This document shows, one piece after another, positions 11,629 through 23,104 of a stretch of 64,000 nt of DNA. Where the stretch lies: positions 3,782,001-3,846,000 of the forward strand of contig NC_016460.1 of the NCBI RefSeq assembly GCF_000226115.1, read 5' to 3'. Position numbers and translations under genes: made by a program. The notes beneath the pieces were generated by a model. The model did no database searches and was not told the DNA's origin. It worked only from the letters and a program-made list of their open reading frames with translations. The first letter of the stretch is position 1. Each line of letters starts with the position of its first letter. The stretch is from Thermothielavioides terrestris NRRL 8126. Taxonomy: Eukaryota > Ascomycota > Sordariomycetes > Sordariales > Chaetomiaceae.

Positions 11629-13963
11629 TCAAAGCTCATCAATCACCCTCTCCCTGCCTCTCGTCTCCTCCGCCTCCGCCTCCGCCTCCTCAGTTCCCCG
11701 ATACGAACCGGGATAAATCCCCGTATCCCACACGACCAACCTCCCTCTCCGCCGCCAGTCCTCGTTGAACGGCCCGTTCCACGCCGACCACACCCTGCGC
11801 AGCCGCACGCCCATCCCTTTGCCGGGCCCGTCGAAAAAAGCCGTCAGCACCGGCTCGATGCCCTCAAACCCGACGATATACCGCGGCACCTCCTCCGCCG
11901 CCCCCTCCTCCTTCCCCCCGGCGCGCTTGCCGTCCTTCGTGGCGGGCCACATCTCCTCGGCGAGGAAACGCACTCCGTACCCGGGCCCCGGCCACGGCCC
12001 GCTGCCCTGGTCATCGCGCAGGTAGAAGCGGTCGGCCTCGTCGAGGTAGGCGGCGCGGGCGGCGGAGCCCGGGGCGGTGTGCAGCGGCGGCTCGCAGGTC
12101 AGGGCGCGGGCGCGCAGGGCCGGGTAGACGAGGTGCGAGCGCCAGGGGGTGGAGTGGCAGGGGGTGAGGAAGAGGGCGAACAGTTCGTGTGGTTGTTGTT
12201 GTTGTTGTTGGTCGGGCGGTTGGCTGGTCGCGGTCGCGGCGGCGGCGGCTTGGTTGTTATCGCCGGGGAGAGAGAGGGAATCCGGGTGTAGGCGCTCAAA
12301 GTCGGTGCGGAGGAAAGTGACCACGGAGAGGGAGGCGGGCTGGTGGAAGAGGGTGAGGTAGCCTGCGAGCAGCAGGTTGAGGGAAAGGATGTAGGCTAGA
12401 GTCAGTTTGCGGCGGAGGGTGACGGTGTCGGATTGCGAAGAAGAGGACACTGATGGTGGAGCTTCGGGGAAGGCTGGCGAGGTGGTGAAGAAAGATGCGA
12501 TGTAGGGGGCTGCGAGGATGTGCAGAACGGGCAGCAGCGGGTAGATGAACCGGATTTCTTTATGGGAGATGAGTGAGAACACGGCGATCGTGGCGAGAGC
12601 GGCGAAGGTGAGGGTGCGAATAATGTTGGTTTGGAGGGTGGAAGAACCCTTAAGAGACGAGACTCCCTTGTAGAGTCCGACAAGGACGAAGGGGAGGAAG
12701 GTGGTGGTGAGAAGCGGAACACCCTGAGACAGGTAGAAATGCCAGGGCATGCGGCCGTAGAACACGGCGAGAGACTGTACCATGTTGAAGTACAGCCACT
12801 TGTAGGGCGGGAAGGTCCAGAAGCCGAAGTACAGGCGATCGGACACGAGGGAGACGGCGAGCACTGCGGCGCCGCACACCACGATTTCTCGGAGCAGCAC
12901 CGTCATAGTTGCCATGTCCAGGGGCGATTTCCCAACGAGGCCCAATCGCGTCAGTGAGAGCCCGAGGACGACGAGCCAAATGAGCAGGTTGGTCGGTCGC
13001 AGCAACACAGCGATGGCTGCAAGCACGAGCGATATCCGGAGGCTGCCACCGAGTAAGCCCAGATCCATATCGACCAACAGCAGCAACTCACCTTATTACT
13101 CTCCCGCGCTGCTGCAAAGGCGCCACTTTGCTCGCCTTTGCATCGTTGAGAAGCTCCCACGGCCAGTAGCACAGGGCGGCTATGGTCAACGATGTCTCCA
13201 GTGAGTTGGAGAAGGTCCTGGTGGAGCAACACCACTGCCAGGGGCTGAGCACGGTCATCCACAGCTGAGCCGGGTCTTAGTCTTCTGAGCTGACGGAGAG
13301 ACATGGGGGCAAGAACTGACGGCAGCCCACGGTGCGTTACTCTCCCGGCCATAGATGTCCATGGCGAGCTTCCAGGTGTAGAAGTCGCCGAGGCCGGCGA
13401 AGACGGACTGCAAAGCGCCAGGTAGAGCCACGAGCACGGTAGCCCTAAGCGGGATCAGATTCAGGGTGGTCATGAGGCCGTCTACAACCTTGTAGGCCAG
13501 CCCGAAGAGAGCCGGGTGCAGCGACGATCTGAGCTGGTGTTGCCATTCCTGCATTGGGGGGGATGGGGCAAGGATTGTCGCCATCAGCAACCGCGGCAGC
13601 CCCAACGCCAACAACTCGAGCACCTACCCAGGTCAGCCAGGCGCCACTGTTGCTGCCAAAGGCAATGCTCCATGCCGGTTCGAGCGCCTGAAAGTACTCG
13701 TCGGGCTGGAAGAAGGTGCGCACGCAGAGCGAGTTGATGAAGCGGAACACCAGCAGCAGGTTGAGCACGTCTTCGATTTCGGCCGCGATGACCTGGGGGT
13801 GCAGCGGCCTCGGGGTTCCTCTCGAAGCCGGCCGGGGTGCGCCGGCAGAGCTTTCAACAGAGCTTCCGGAAGGACCCACCAGACGCCGCTCGCGCAGGCC
13901 TTCGGCGGCCGGGCGGGATTCCATTGCCGCGGATAATTCGGCCGTGGGCGAGTTTGAGATCAA
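11629..13963 (-). CDS. gpi10: GPI mannosyltransferase 3 (Gpi10/PIG-B, GT22)
   Basis: Four exons, 13963-13628, 13548-13321, 13264-13092 and 13042-11629, encode 716 residues. Introns are 79, 56 and 49 nt and keep the frame. The enzyme transfers the third mannose from dolichyl-phosphate-mannose to the GPI-anchor precursor in the ER lumen. Seen in sequence: the luminal [15 protein letters not shown] motif (84-98), SPWQW and STRTFSN, many hydrophobic membrane segments such as [19 protein letters not shown], and HKEIRF (406-411), the signature of this glycosyltransferase 22 group. The C-terminal luminal part holds a Gln run coded by CAA/CAG-type repeats (about 12192-12210), a probable species-specific insertion. 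It is longer than yeast Gpi10 (about 616). An alternative start is Met14 at 13924. It shares a divergent upstream region with the ornithine aminotransferase gene. Confidence 0.92.
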
Positions 13964-15000
13964 GCTTGTTCAATGGATGAGATGCACTTGGCAGCCAATT
14001 GAGTGGACATGGTGGCACAGGGGATGCACGCTAATGCATCCCCGCCTGCCGAGATTGGAGACTTCCGGCTCTACCCGCGGTGCGCCAGTGGCTAATCACC
14101 TGAGCGGTGGTTGGCCAGTCGGCGCCGCATGCGGCGCTGCCCCTGCCCCAACCCACCGGCACCGAGAAACCCCACCCGCTCGCCCCTTCCGTCTCCGGGC
14201 TCGCTTCTCGAATCTGCCTGGGAAAAAAAGGTTCACCACCGCGGACCCCAGATTCGGTACAAATACGGAATGCATGGACAGGATGCTTGGCACCTGGGGC
14301 CCTGTCCTTGTCATGTCCTCCCTTGCCTGCAGAATTGCCAGCCGGGCGCATATGAACACGCCACAGCAGGGACTGGGGGCCTCGGACTGTGTCGTTCCAC
14401 GAGCGGGCAGCCGGGGCCGCTCAGCGTCGGCACACAGGGATGTCCAGGGATCTTGGGCCCCACGTGAGGCGGTTCGCCGCCATGTTTTTCATGACGCCGC
14501 TTCCACTTGCACTTAGGGGTATGGTGGCGTTTCACGCAATCCACTGGGACCAGGTTTCTCTTACACATCCAGCGAAGCCAGACCGACGTTGGGGCGCTGC
14601 ATGCCTGTACTCGTTGTTTATAATCCCGTTTCGTCCGCCCGTCTCCATAGGCTCGTTGTGTTTCTCTCTATTTTCTCCAATAACACAGCGACCATCATCT
14701 CCGCCAGGCTCTAGTCAAATTGCTTCGTTTTCTGCAAATTGTTCTGGCCCGTTTCAACATCCCGGTCTACACTAAGGGAGTGATAGGCACCCGCCCAGCC
14801 GGATCTGCTCCCGCGTCACACAAGGTTATCAGACCCTTTGAGATCAGGTGGGGCACGATTGCAGCCTCCTCTACGAAATCTTGTACGGAACAATCTGTAC
14901 TCCTATCAGCCCTTCCTTGTCGTCATATCAAGCATAGTTTTCCTGACTACCTTTTTAGTGATATATCGGAACAACACCCAAGTGACAACACTGCGACACA
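13964..15000. promoter_or_regulatory. Divergent promoter region between gpi10 and ornithine aminotransferase
   Basis: 1037 bases between two diverging start codons must contain both promoters and 5' leaders. The last ~350 bases before 15001 are less GC-rich and may be the aminotransferase leader. Specific regulator sites cannot be assigned by eye. Confidence 0.55.
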
Positions 15001-16536
15001 ATGGCCCCCCACGCTGACAAGGACAACTCCCCCGTCCGCCCTGGCGCCGGCGCCGTCAAGGACCGGTACCACGCGGCGTCGACCAAGACTGCCATCGCTG
15101 CCGAGAACGAGTATGCCGCCCACAACTACCACCCGCTCCCCGTCGTGTTCGCCCGCGCCCAGGGGGTCCACGTCTGGGACCCGGAGGGCAAGCACTACCT
15201 TGACTTCCTCTCGGCCTACAGCGCCGTCAACCAGGGCCACTGCCACCCAGAGCTGATCAAGGCCCTCACCGAACAGGCCGGCCGGTTGACGCTGAGCTCG
15301 CGCGCCTTCCACAACGACGTGTTCCCCGTCTGGGCCGAGAAGGTCCGCAACATGTTCGGCTACGACATGGTGCTGCCCATGAACACGGGCGCCGAGGCCG
15401 TCGAGACGGCCATCAAGATCGCCCGCAAGTGGGCCTACAAGGTGAAGGGCGTCGCTCCGGGTCGCGCTCTCGTCTTCAGTGCCGCCGACAACTTCCACGG
15501 CCGGACGGTGAGTTGTTGAGATCTCTCATGGGTTCTTCCCGTTGTCTTTCCATAAAACACCAGACCCATTAATCACACCCCTGCCTCTTTTAAACATCTA
15601 GATGACAGCCGTCTCCCTGTCGTTGGATCCCGAGTCCCGTGACAACTACGGGCCCTACCTGCCGAACGTCGGCGCCGTCAACCCCACCACGGGCGCCCAG
15701 ATCCGGTACAACAACGTCGCCGACCTCGAAGCCGTGCTGGAAGCCCACGGGCGCGACACGGCCGCCTTTATCGTGGAGCCGATCCAAGGCGAGGCCGGCG
15801 TGGTCGTGCCGGACGACGACTACCTCGCCAAGGCGCACGCGCTGTGCAAGAAGTACAACGTGCTGCTGATCTGCGACGAGATCCAGACGGGCATCGCCCG
15901 CACCGGCCGCATGCTCTGCTCCGAGTGGGCCGGCATCCGGCCCGACATGGTCACGCTCGGCAAGGCCATCTCGGGCGGCATGTACCCCGTCAGCTGCGTG
16001 CTGGCCAACCGCGACGTCATGGGCGTCGTCGAGCCCGGCACGCACGGGTCCACCTACGGCGGCAACCCGCTCGGCTGCGCCGTGTCCATCCGCGCGCTCG
16101 AGCTGGTCGAGGAGGAGCGCCTCGCCGAGAAGGCCGACCGGCTCGGCCGCCTGTTCCGCGAAGGCGTCGAGGCCTTCCGCTCGCCCGCCGTGCAGACCGT
16201 GCGCGGCAAGGGCCTGCTCAACGCCGTGGTGATCGACGAGAGCAAGGCCGGCGGGCGGACCGCCTGGGATCTGTGCCTGCTGCTGAAGGAGAAGGGCGTG
16301 CTGGTGAGTTGTCTCCGGGCCCGGCTGGCTGGCTGTGAAGCAAAAGAAGGGCGCGGAAAAGGGAATGTTATCTCATATATACTGACCGACGCGGCTAGGC
16401 TAAACCCACGCATGGCAACATCATCCGGTTTGCGCCGCCCCTGGTCATCACGGAGGAGGAGCTTCGGGGTGCCATCAAGACGATTGGCGAGGCGTTAGCG
16501 GAGTTGCCGACGGCTGAGAAGACCGAGGGTCACTGA
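15001..16536 (+). CDS. Ornithine aminotransferase (PLP-dependent, class III)
   Basis: Exons 15001-15507, 15602-16303 and 16399-16536, with introns of 94 and 95 nt both at phase 0, encode 448 residues. The enzyme transfers the delta-amino group of L-ornithine to 2-oxoglutarate, giving glutamate-5-semialdehyde and glutamate in arginine catabolism and proline synthesis. Seen in sequence: [17 protein letters not shown] (67-83), the PLP-phosphate motif [11 protein letters not shown] (127-137), the cofactor-binding [12 protein letters not shown] with Asp261, and the Schiff-base lysine in [13 protein letters not shown] (Lys290). The length is close to yeast Car2 (about 424). The N-terminus has no clear mitochondrial presequence, in line with the cytosolic location known for fungal enzymes. 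The start has a good fungal context (CACAATGGCC). In yeast the equivalent gene is arginine-inducible; the counterpart here is inferred. Confidence 0.95.
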
Positions 16537-17698
16537 ATGTGAGGCTTGCTCGGCGTCGGCGGAATGGATGAGAGCGGGAAACAAAGCGGGTTGAGGAGCG
16601 GCTGAGCCCACCCCGTAGGGCCGCTCGAGGCTGCTGGATGGCGCCGCAGAGATATTCTCCTTTTTCTTGATACCACGTCGGACATAAAGCGTGACGGATG
16701 GGTTGGATCAGGATTACGGATCCGAAATGCATCTGGGTGGGATCTGACTTGGCGTTGGATATTGGGAGTGGGACTGGGATATCCACAGCCCAAACAACTT
16801 CCCGTTGCTTGCCCTGTAGACGACGGATAGTTGGAGGAGGGAGAGCTAGAACTATCCCGGCACGCCGATCATGATAGAAAAGCAGCCTTCTGTTGAGAAA
16901 AAGCGGGCTTCTCCGCTGCGATTCTCCTGAAATAGATATGATTCTCGTAACTCATTCACACCGTTGTCCTTACTGCGGTTGCGAGCAAAAGTTTCTGCCC
17001 CTTGTCGGGTACCGACCAGGATCAGCTTCCCGTAAGTTACGGTCAAATTCTCAGCAAGATCGCAGTGCAAAGTCATGTTTTGGCTCCACAAAACACGCTC
17101 ATCCCCTGTAAATGCCCCCGGTTAGAACCCAGCAAGGGGCAGTAACTTACCCATCACACCACAGTAACGCTGTAGTGTTGCTATGATGCCTGATTAAACC
17201 CGGGTTGGGTGGTGTGAGCATCAGAAACTCAGGTAAAATACGGCAGTCACACCTTGGGCGAGTGTGGTTGTCGGCGGCTGTTGGGCGTTGCCCCTTTCCA
17301 TCGCTGCAACTCACTCCGGATCGTCCTTCAAAGAGGCTGCGCAAGGTCGCAGCTGTCACATACGGCCATAGACAGTAGAAAGCTCGGGATCCCGTCCGCT
17401 CTCCCTTAGATAAGCTACTGATCGCAGGATTAGTACTCAGGTCGGTGACGACTGGGGAATCCCCTGTGCTGTATGTTTTTGTCCTTTTCTGTATCTGTTT
17501 TTCCGCCTCCACTCCCCCACTTGCCTGCCCCGTTGCCCCTTTTCCCCTGTAAGTATGGGCTAGGACATGGTGAATTGCTTGGAGAGGTCTGGAGAAGCAG
17601 GAGCGTGCACCAGGAGCCTATGCAGGGCTAGTCGGACAGTCATGCCCCGAGGGCAGCAACTTATCCGGTGTCGAAAGCGAGAAGTATCCCCAAGCTAG
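16537..17698. other. Convergent intergenic region
   Basis: 1162 bases between the aminotransferase stop (+) and the hydrolase stop (-). I find no long coding frame with gene-like features and no recognisable structural RNA. Several pyrimidine- and G-rich tracts are present. An unannotated non-coding RNA cannot be excluded. Confidence 0.5.
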
Positions 17699-18751
17699 TT
17701 ACTCGTAGTCGTCCAGTTCGTTCTCCCTCAAAAATTCGTGCAATAGCTCGCCGACCTTCCTGTTGTCCATATCCGCAAACGCGATGTGGGTACTCCCCTT
17801 CAGGCCCTTGTCCTTCGCCAGCAAGACGACCTCGGCATTCCCGCCGTACTTGTTGATCAACGCCGCCGCCTGCCTCGACTGGTTGAGGAAGATGAAACTC
17901 TCATCCCTGTGGTCTCCCCACACAAACTGGATGGCGGGAATTCTGGCAAGCTTCTTGAAGTCTTCGAGCGGAACGAGGATCGGGCCAAAGGGGTTCGCCC
18001 CGGCGCCGCGCTTGACGCCCGCGTCGTCCGGGAAGACGAAGCCGAAGCTCTCGTAGCAGACGATGGCTTTGATGTTGGTCGTGTTGCTCTTCACAGCCGT
18101 CAGCTGGGCGCGCAGCCCGGCCGCCGAGTTGGTGAGGTAGACGATGTCGGTGCCGAGCTTGCCCGAGTCGGCCGCGACGGCCGCGGCGTCCGTCTCGAGG
18201 TTGACGCTCGCCTCCGAGTCGTACTCGACGTACCGCGAGCTCGTGGCCTGCTGCCAGGCCTCCTCGCTCTCCGTCGGGAACTGCACGCCCGGCCACCACT
18301 GCTTGAACGCCGGGCCGAAGTTCCACGCGACGAAGTTGGCCTGGTCCCGGTAGTCGGGCACGTAGAACGTCGCGTTGCAGGCCCAGTTGGCCCGCCCGAC
18401 TCGCGGCCCCTCCCAGAGGTAGACCGGATAGTCGGCGCGGAGGAACATGTCCTTGAAGCCCTCGCCGCCGTCCCAGCGGTTCTGGAACGTCTGCGTGCTG
18501 GAGCTGTGCCACATGACTAGGCTCGTCTTGCGCGGGGTCCACGGCGTGAAATATTCTACGTAGCCGTGATCGCACGACAGCGTCATGTTGGGGTTGAGAG
18601 GACTCTGGATGACCTTGCCGCCTATCGTGAAGCCGCCGGACTCGCGGAGGATGATGGGCTTTCTGTGACCAGCATCTTTGGCGTCTGTTTGAATTGCTAG
18701 CCCTGCGAGTTGTAGACTCAAGAGGAAACGCACGCCCAGAAGGTTGAACAT
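17699..18751 (-). CDS. Secreted alpha/beta-hydrolase (esterase-713-like)
   Basis: A single exon of 350 residues. Residues 1-24 form a signal peptide (hydrophobic core LLGVRFLLSLQLAGLAI). The mature part begins with the GGFTIGGKVI strand seen in esterase-713-like hydrolases, then MWHSSS (80-85) near the oxyanion region and WDGGEGFKDMFLRADYPVYLWEGPRVGR. The proposed triad is Ser209 in LTNSAAG, Glu234 in IVCYES and His322 in GSTHIAFADMDN. The nucleophile elbow is atypical (TNSAAG rather than G-H-S-x-x-G). Sequons at Asn55, Asn126, Asn223 and Asn290 suggest glycosylation. Natural substrate unknown. It is the last gene before the transposon block and shows no RIP damage. Its start at 18751 is the first Met of the signal peptide. 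Confidence 0.85.
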   Translation of the reverse strand: MFNLLGVRFLLSLQLAGLAIQTDAKDAGHRKPIILRESGGFTIGGKVIQSPLNPNMTLSCDHGYVEYFTPWTPRKTSLVMWHSSSTQTFQNRWDGGEGFKDMFLRADYPVYLWEGPRVGRANWACNATFYVPDYRDQANFVAWNFGPAFKQWWPGVQFPTESEEAWQQATSSRYVEYDSEASVNLETDAAAVAADSGKLGTDIVYLTNSAAGLRAQLTAVKSNTTNIKAIVCYESFGFVFPDDAGVKRGAGANPFGPILVPLEDFKKLARIPAIQFVWGDHRDESFIFLNQSRQAAALINKYGGNAEVVLLAKDKGLKGSTHIAFADMDNRKVGELLHEFLRENELDDYE

Positions 18752-19847
18752 GCCGTTCTAAGACGAGGTTCTGAAAACGCGGGGGTAGAATGCTTTGATG
18801 GACGGTATCCATATCGACAAGAAACCCGTCACAGCATATTGACCTGGTGGTGGGCTATACTTATGCATTTTCTCCCTTCCCCGCGGAAGAGTGAATATCA
18901 AGGGCAAACTCAGCCGTTCCGCGGGAACAACGGCTGTTGGCGTTGGCTATACAAGTCTGCCGATGCCTGAAGAATAATGGCCAAAGCGGAGGGGGGATAG
19001 AGCGCGGGTGGCGGACGGCGGGGGCTTTTGCCAAATTGCCCACGGGAGAATAGGTGGTTACGGTTTAGATGGCGTCTGTGTAAGGGCAATATGTCTAGCC
19101 AGGTTTCCGGAAGCCAAGCCGCTGAGCTACGCGTCAGAGGAAGCTGCATACCGCTGTCGAGTACCTGTGAACCATGGTGATCTTTTCCTCCGTTGCGTCC
19201 TGCGGCCCTCTCGTTGCTGCCCTTCGTTGTCGCTGTTCTCGAGATTGAACAAGTCAACACGGTGATTGGGACTTTGCCAGATGCCGAGTCACATCGCTCG
19301 CCTGGGCTGCATGTCAATCTTGTCCCCAGCGACCATTCAAGGGCCTCGTCATAGCTTGTCCAGGATGAGCCACGGCTAACAAGGCAAGGGAGAGGCACGG
19401 CCTCTGTGCCAAGGCGTTGCGGGCGTGGAACGGGGAATTGGCCGGGTTCAGCACCTCCAAGTCTCTGTCTAGATAGTGTCTATTTATTGAGGTACCGTCG
19501 CCTAGCCCAGTCGGTGTTCTGAGCTAGGAATGTTCGAATGTTCCCGTCGGCCTAGGGCTACATTCAAAGGCACGGCTAGCCCGCCACGGCCTCGTGAATC
19601 GAGTTATGATGTCGGCTTTGAAAAACAAAGAGCCGCACATGAGCCTAGCGATATGTGCATCCGCTGATCCTCGACGACGGGAGAAGTGAAAGCCATAATA
19701 CTGATTGATGCGGTGGCACGCAAAAGTAGTATGCAGATACAATGGTAGAATGAGTGATGATGGATTCAAAGTGGGGAGGCTCCTACCACTGCTAAGATAT
19801 TCCTAGCCGTGTGTATGTAGGGCGCATAGGCCATGCAGGGCAAACCC
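18752..19847. other. Upstream region of the hydrolase gene and island boundary
   Basis: 1096 bases between the hydrolase start (-) and element D's LTR. It should contain the hydrolase promoter. GC content falls gradually toward 19.5 kb. A direct repeat GAATGTTC GAATGTTC lies at about 19527-19542. No gene is seen. Confidence 0.5.
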
Positions 19848-20021
19848 TGTATAGAGTAACCCTAACCTAGAGCCTAACCCAGATAGGGTCATTATCTATT
19901 TATATATACAGGAGCATCCGGTATCAAGTGCCGGGCTATAAGAAAAAATAGCAGTGCCCTCACTACGTTGATCGTTATATTGATCCTCCTTCCCAATCCG
20001 GTAATTCACTCCTCCTGAACA
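19848..20021 (-). repeat. 3' LTR of element D
   Basis: A 174-bp segment with TG...CA ends (TGTATAGAGTAACCC ... CTCCTGAACA). On the - strand it starts TGTTCAGGAGGAGTG, directly preceded by the purine run AAGGAGGA (20029-20022), a plausible polypurine tract, and 19 bases beyond that by element D's pol stop codon (20050-20048). It contains an AT-rich TATTTATATATA core. The LTR shows little RIP compared with D's internal part. No matching 5' LTR was found in the window, so the ends rest on the terminal dinucleotides and the polypurine tract. Confidence 0.75.
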
Positions 20022-20047
20022 TCCTCCTTACAGGCGCGTGTACTACG

Positions 20048-22022
20048 CTATACATTCAGAGCCGGACCGGCTACTACAATAGTTGAACGCATTGGCGAAG
20101 GCGGCTCTGGAATATACTGAACTGGTATAGGTATCTCTCTAGGCAATACAAGTTATAGCGCTATAGGTTATAGCGCCGTCATATACTTAACCAAGGCCTT
20201 CGGCGTAGGTTCCTCCTTGGGCGTGCTAGGCCACGGTGCTACGGTCTATAGCGCTAAGGGCTGCTCAGTCTAGGCTACCGGAGTAGGCACCTCCTATAAG
20301 GAGGTCTTCGTCGATAGGCTAGCTACTGCTAGGTCCTTCCAAAGGCGGCCGCGTAGGCGTTTGGTAGGTGCTATGGCGCCTACAGCCTTCTCCGTAGCCT
20401 TGTTGGTAGCCTTGTCGGTAGCCTCTATATTCTTCTAAGGTCGACCTCAAGGGCGTTTAGCGGGCGGTATAGCATCCTCCTTTTTCTATATAGTACCTAT
20501 AGGCGGATCGATACCTAGGCGCTTCTAGTATTCTTCTACAATCTTAGGTGTATACTATATATCGTATAGCGATTTCTAAGCGTTGTAGTAGGCGCCTAGG
20601 TTCTTCTATTAGATTAAATATTTAATCTAGGTGCCTATAATAGAGTACTTAAGAATATACTCTACTTTGTAGTTATCGTTAAACTTATAATCTTCCAACT
20701 AATCGGAGGCCTAGGAATCTTCTATTAGGCTAGCCTCTAGTTCGATATAGCTATATAGATCTTCTTTTAATAGCGTAGGCGAGAGGTGCTCTATAGAGAT
20801 AACTAGGTAGATTCCTATATAGCTTAGAAGATCGAGTTCATAAGCTAGACGGCCAATATAGCGTTTAATAGAGAATAGTCTAGTACATTGTTATAACAAC
20901 TTCTAAAGTAGGTTGCTAGGCAAGTAGTAACCGTAGTAGAGCCGAAGGTAAACCTTATTGCTAACGTCGAATTCGACTTAACAATAGCGGCTATTGTAGT
21001 AGCGTTTAGCTTATATAATAGCGAAATCTATTGCTAATTGTACTTTGTAATATAGATCCTCTTATAGAATAGGCAAGTCTACCAAAGTAGCTACGCCTAG
21101 ATTAGCTACAATTACGTTGAGCGGTCTTTACAGTTTGAATCTATACAACTGCTTATATAGCGATAAACAGATAGGAGCTAAATAGGCGCTATTAAGGTTC
21201 TATTGCAATAGAGGGATAATATCGATCTAGTTGCTAGTCGAGAACTCGAAAGTATAGAAATATAGGGCGATTTCTATAGTCTAATTCTTATACTCTACTA
21301 GACTATTTACCTATAGATAATATATAGTCGTTATTAGTAGCTTAGTGCCCTAATACTCCTATATACTAGTCTAGAGGTCTAATATAAACTTATAGTTGTA
21401 ATCTGAAATGATAGCAAATAGTATGCCCTAGTCTAATAGGAGCAGTTGGCATATAAAGATATAGCCCTAATCCTTTATAGAGTATTTGCCGTTGCCTAGT
21501 AATAGGAGGGTCCATTTACTGCTCTTATACAACACGGTTATTAGAGCGTCAAAGCTGTTGTAGCCTTCTAGTTGCTAGGAAGTACCCTTTGATAATACAC
21601 TTGGGAGGCCTATAATAAAGTCAATTGCAATGATTTGTATTAGCAATATATCACTTAGTCAAATTAGCTAGTATTCACTAATTAGCTTCTATCGATCTAT
21701 AGCATTAAGATAATATAATAGGCAGTGTACAATATACTTCTTAACTTCGTAGGTTTTATTAATTATAGAAATGCTATATAAATCGTAGAGTATATATTCT
21801 ACTCTAAAGTAGTGCTTAGTATTATATACTAGGCTAAGAACTTCCTTAATTATATTAAATGGTATATAGAGAAGGCGTATACTATATAGCTAAATGTTGT
21901 AAATTAGGCTATCGATTATTGTAAAAGGTAGCCTAGGGCGCGAGAAAACACTACTGCCCTTAGCGGTAGCAGTATCGCTATAGGTAAGATCCTTAATAAT
22001 AGCCTTATATTTAGAATCTTCC
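20048..22022 (-). pseudogene. Element D: integrase C-terminal half and chromodomain (RIP-mutated)
   Basis: Read on the - strand this is the 3' end of a Ty3/gypsy pol. The integrase core is at about 21.3-21.7 kb (DFIIGLPSVLSKGT, then YKSSKWTLLLL). The integrase tail follows (GRLAYELDL, about 20.85 kb), then a chromodomain (NDNYKVEYILKYSI ... KIVEEYQKRLG pattern, about 20.52-20.69 kb). A long Pro/Lys-rich basic tail ends at TAG 20050-20048. Stops inside are TAA or TAG. The reading continues across the insertions of A and B into 29783-29954 and 48686 onward, so these pieces form one ancestral element. Confidence 0.8.
22018..22022. repeat. Target-site duplication CTTCC, left side of element A
   Basis: Identical to 29778-29782 on the other side of element A; 5 bp as expected for Ty3/gypsy integration. 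Confidence 0.92.
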
Positions 22023-22294
22023 TGTAACGTGCTGGCCTTGTAGCGTTCTGCAGACAAGCGTACGATGTTCTATTCAACTACCTTAAGGAAGGAAAAAGGA
22101 GAAGTACAAGCTGCGGTCCCTACGCGTAGAGTTTTTCAGGGGCTCGCGAAGTGGGTTTGGACCAACGTTATTCTAGGCGCGAGGCGAGCCTGCTATAGGT
22201 CCGTCCTAGGGCCACTATAGATCCGTCCCAGGGCCGCCACGGATCCTAGGCGTAGCCCTATATACCTAGCCTAGGTATAGCCTAGTCTATAATA
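22023..22294 (-). repeat. 3' LTR of element A
   Basis: 272 bp, starting TGTAACGTGC and ending TCTATAATA where the final CA has become TA. Same length as its partner. Complement of the self-priming segment lies at 22073-22084 (TTCAACTACCTT). Confidence 0.92.
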
Positions 22295-22310
22295 TACCCC
22301 CCCTGCCTTG
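22295..22310 (-). other. Polypurine tract of element A
   Basis: On the - strand the bases next to the 3' LTR read GGCAGGGGGGG, a G-rich purine run in the position where plus-strand DNA synthesis is primed. The sister element B has a mutated counterpart at 30204-30216. Confidence 0.7.
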
Positions 22311-23104
22311 TTGGGTAGCTGAATTGGAGTATATATAACGTCGTATCGAGTATAGTTCGGGTCTAGCGCGACGCTAGTTGTAATAGACGCTAGTACCTAC
22401 TATCTAGTTGTATAGTGTCTACCTCGCTATTAGGGTAGTCTAGCGTAGTTGCCTGTTGAGGCTTTGCCGCTCGTAGCCGTCCTATTGCCTAGGCTCGAGT
22501 TATTTGTTTATATCGCTTAGCAAGCCGCTAATTAGCCCTTCCTTGCTTTATACATTTATATATTGCAACTACATTGTACCAAGTGTACTTACTAATTATA
22601 TACGATCTAACCTTGCCTACTGTCATTTAAACCCCTTCTCCTATACAACTTGACTTTTTTATATTTTCTTCCTATACCTAATATACGCCTCCCCTTCCTC
22701 CCCTACGATCCGTTCTTCCCCCTTTTCGTATAGTAATATCGTTCTCCCCGTTCCGCCTTATATACGTTTCTTTTCTTTTACGCTCCTACTTCGTGTTTGT
22801 CTATACCTTCGAGTATACTACTTGTTACCGCCTTAGCTTCTATAAGAGTCTCTTCGTCCTCCTCTTCGATAGTAATATAGTTCTAAAACTTATTTGCTAT
22901 ATTTGTATATAGGAATATTAAAATATTAGTTGCTACTATTGCTTTTAGAAGTAATAGTATAGACTATTATCCTAGTAGCGATAATAATGAAGACTATAAT
23001 ATAAGTGCTTCTAAGACGACTCTGCTATAGACTTAAGTTGTTTGTTAACTACGACGTTATAGAACCGAAATAATCGCTAGAAGAACAATAAGCTATCGAT
23101 TAGT

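Noticed and set aside
13716..14516. A 266-codon + strand frame between gpi10 and the aminotransferase
   Set aside because: Its first part is antisense to gpi10 exon 1 and the rest is promoter DNA with no protein-like features.
19527..19542. Heat-shock-element-like repeat GAATGTTC GAATGTTC
   Set aside because: Spacing between the TTC and the next GAA is not the regular nGAAn/nTTCn array, and no gene starts close by.
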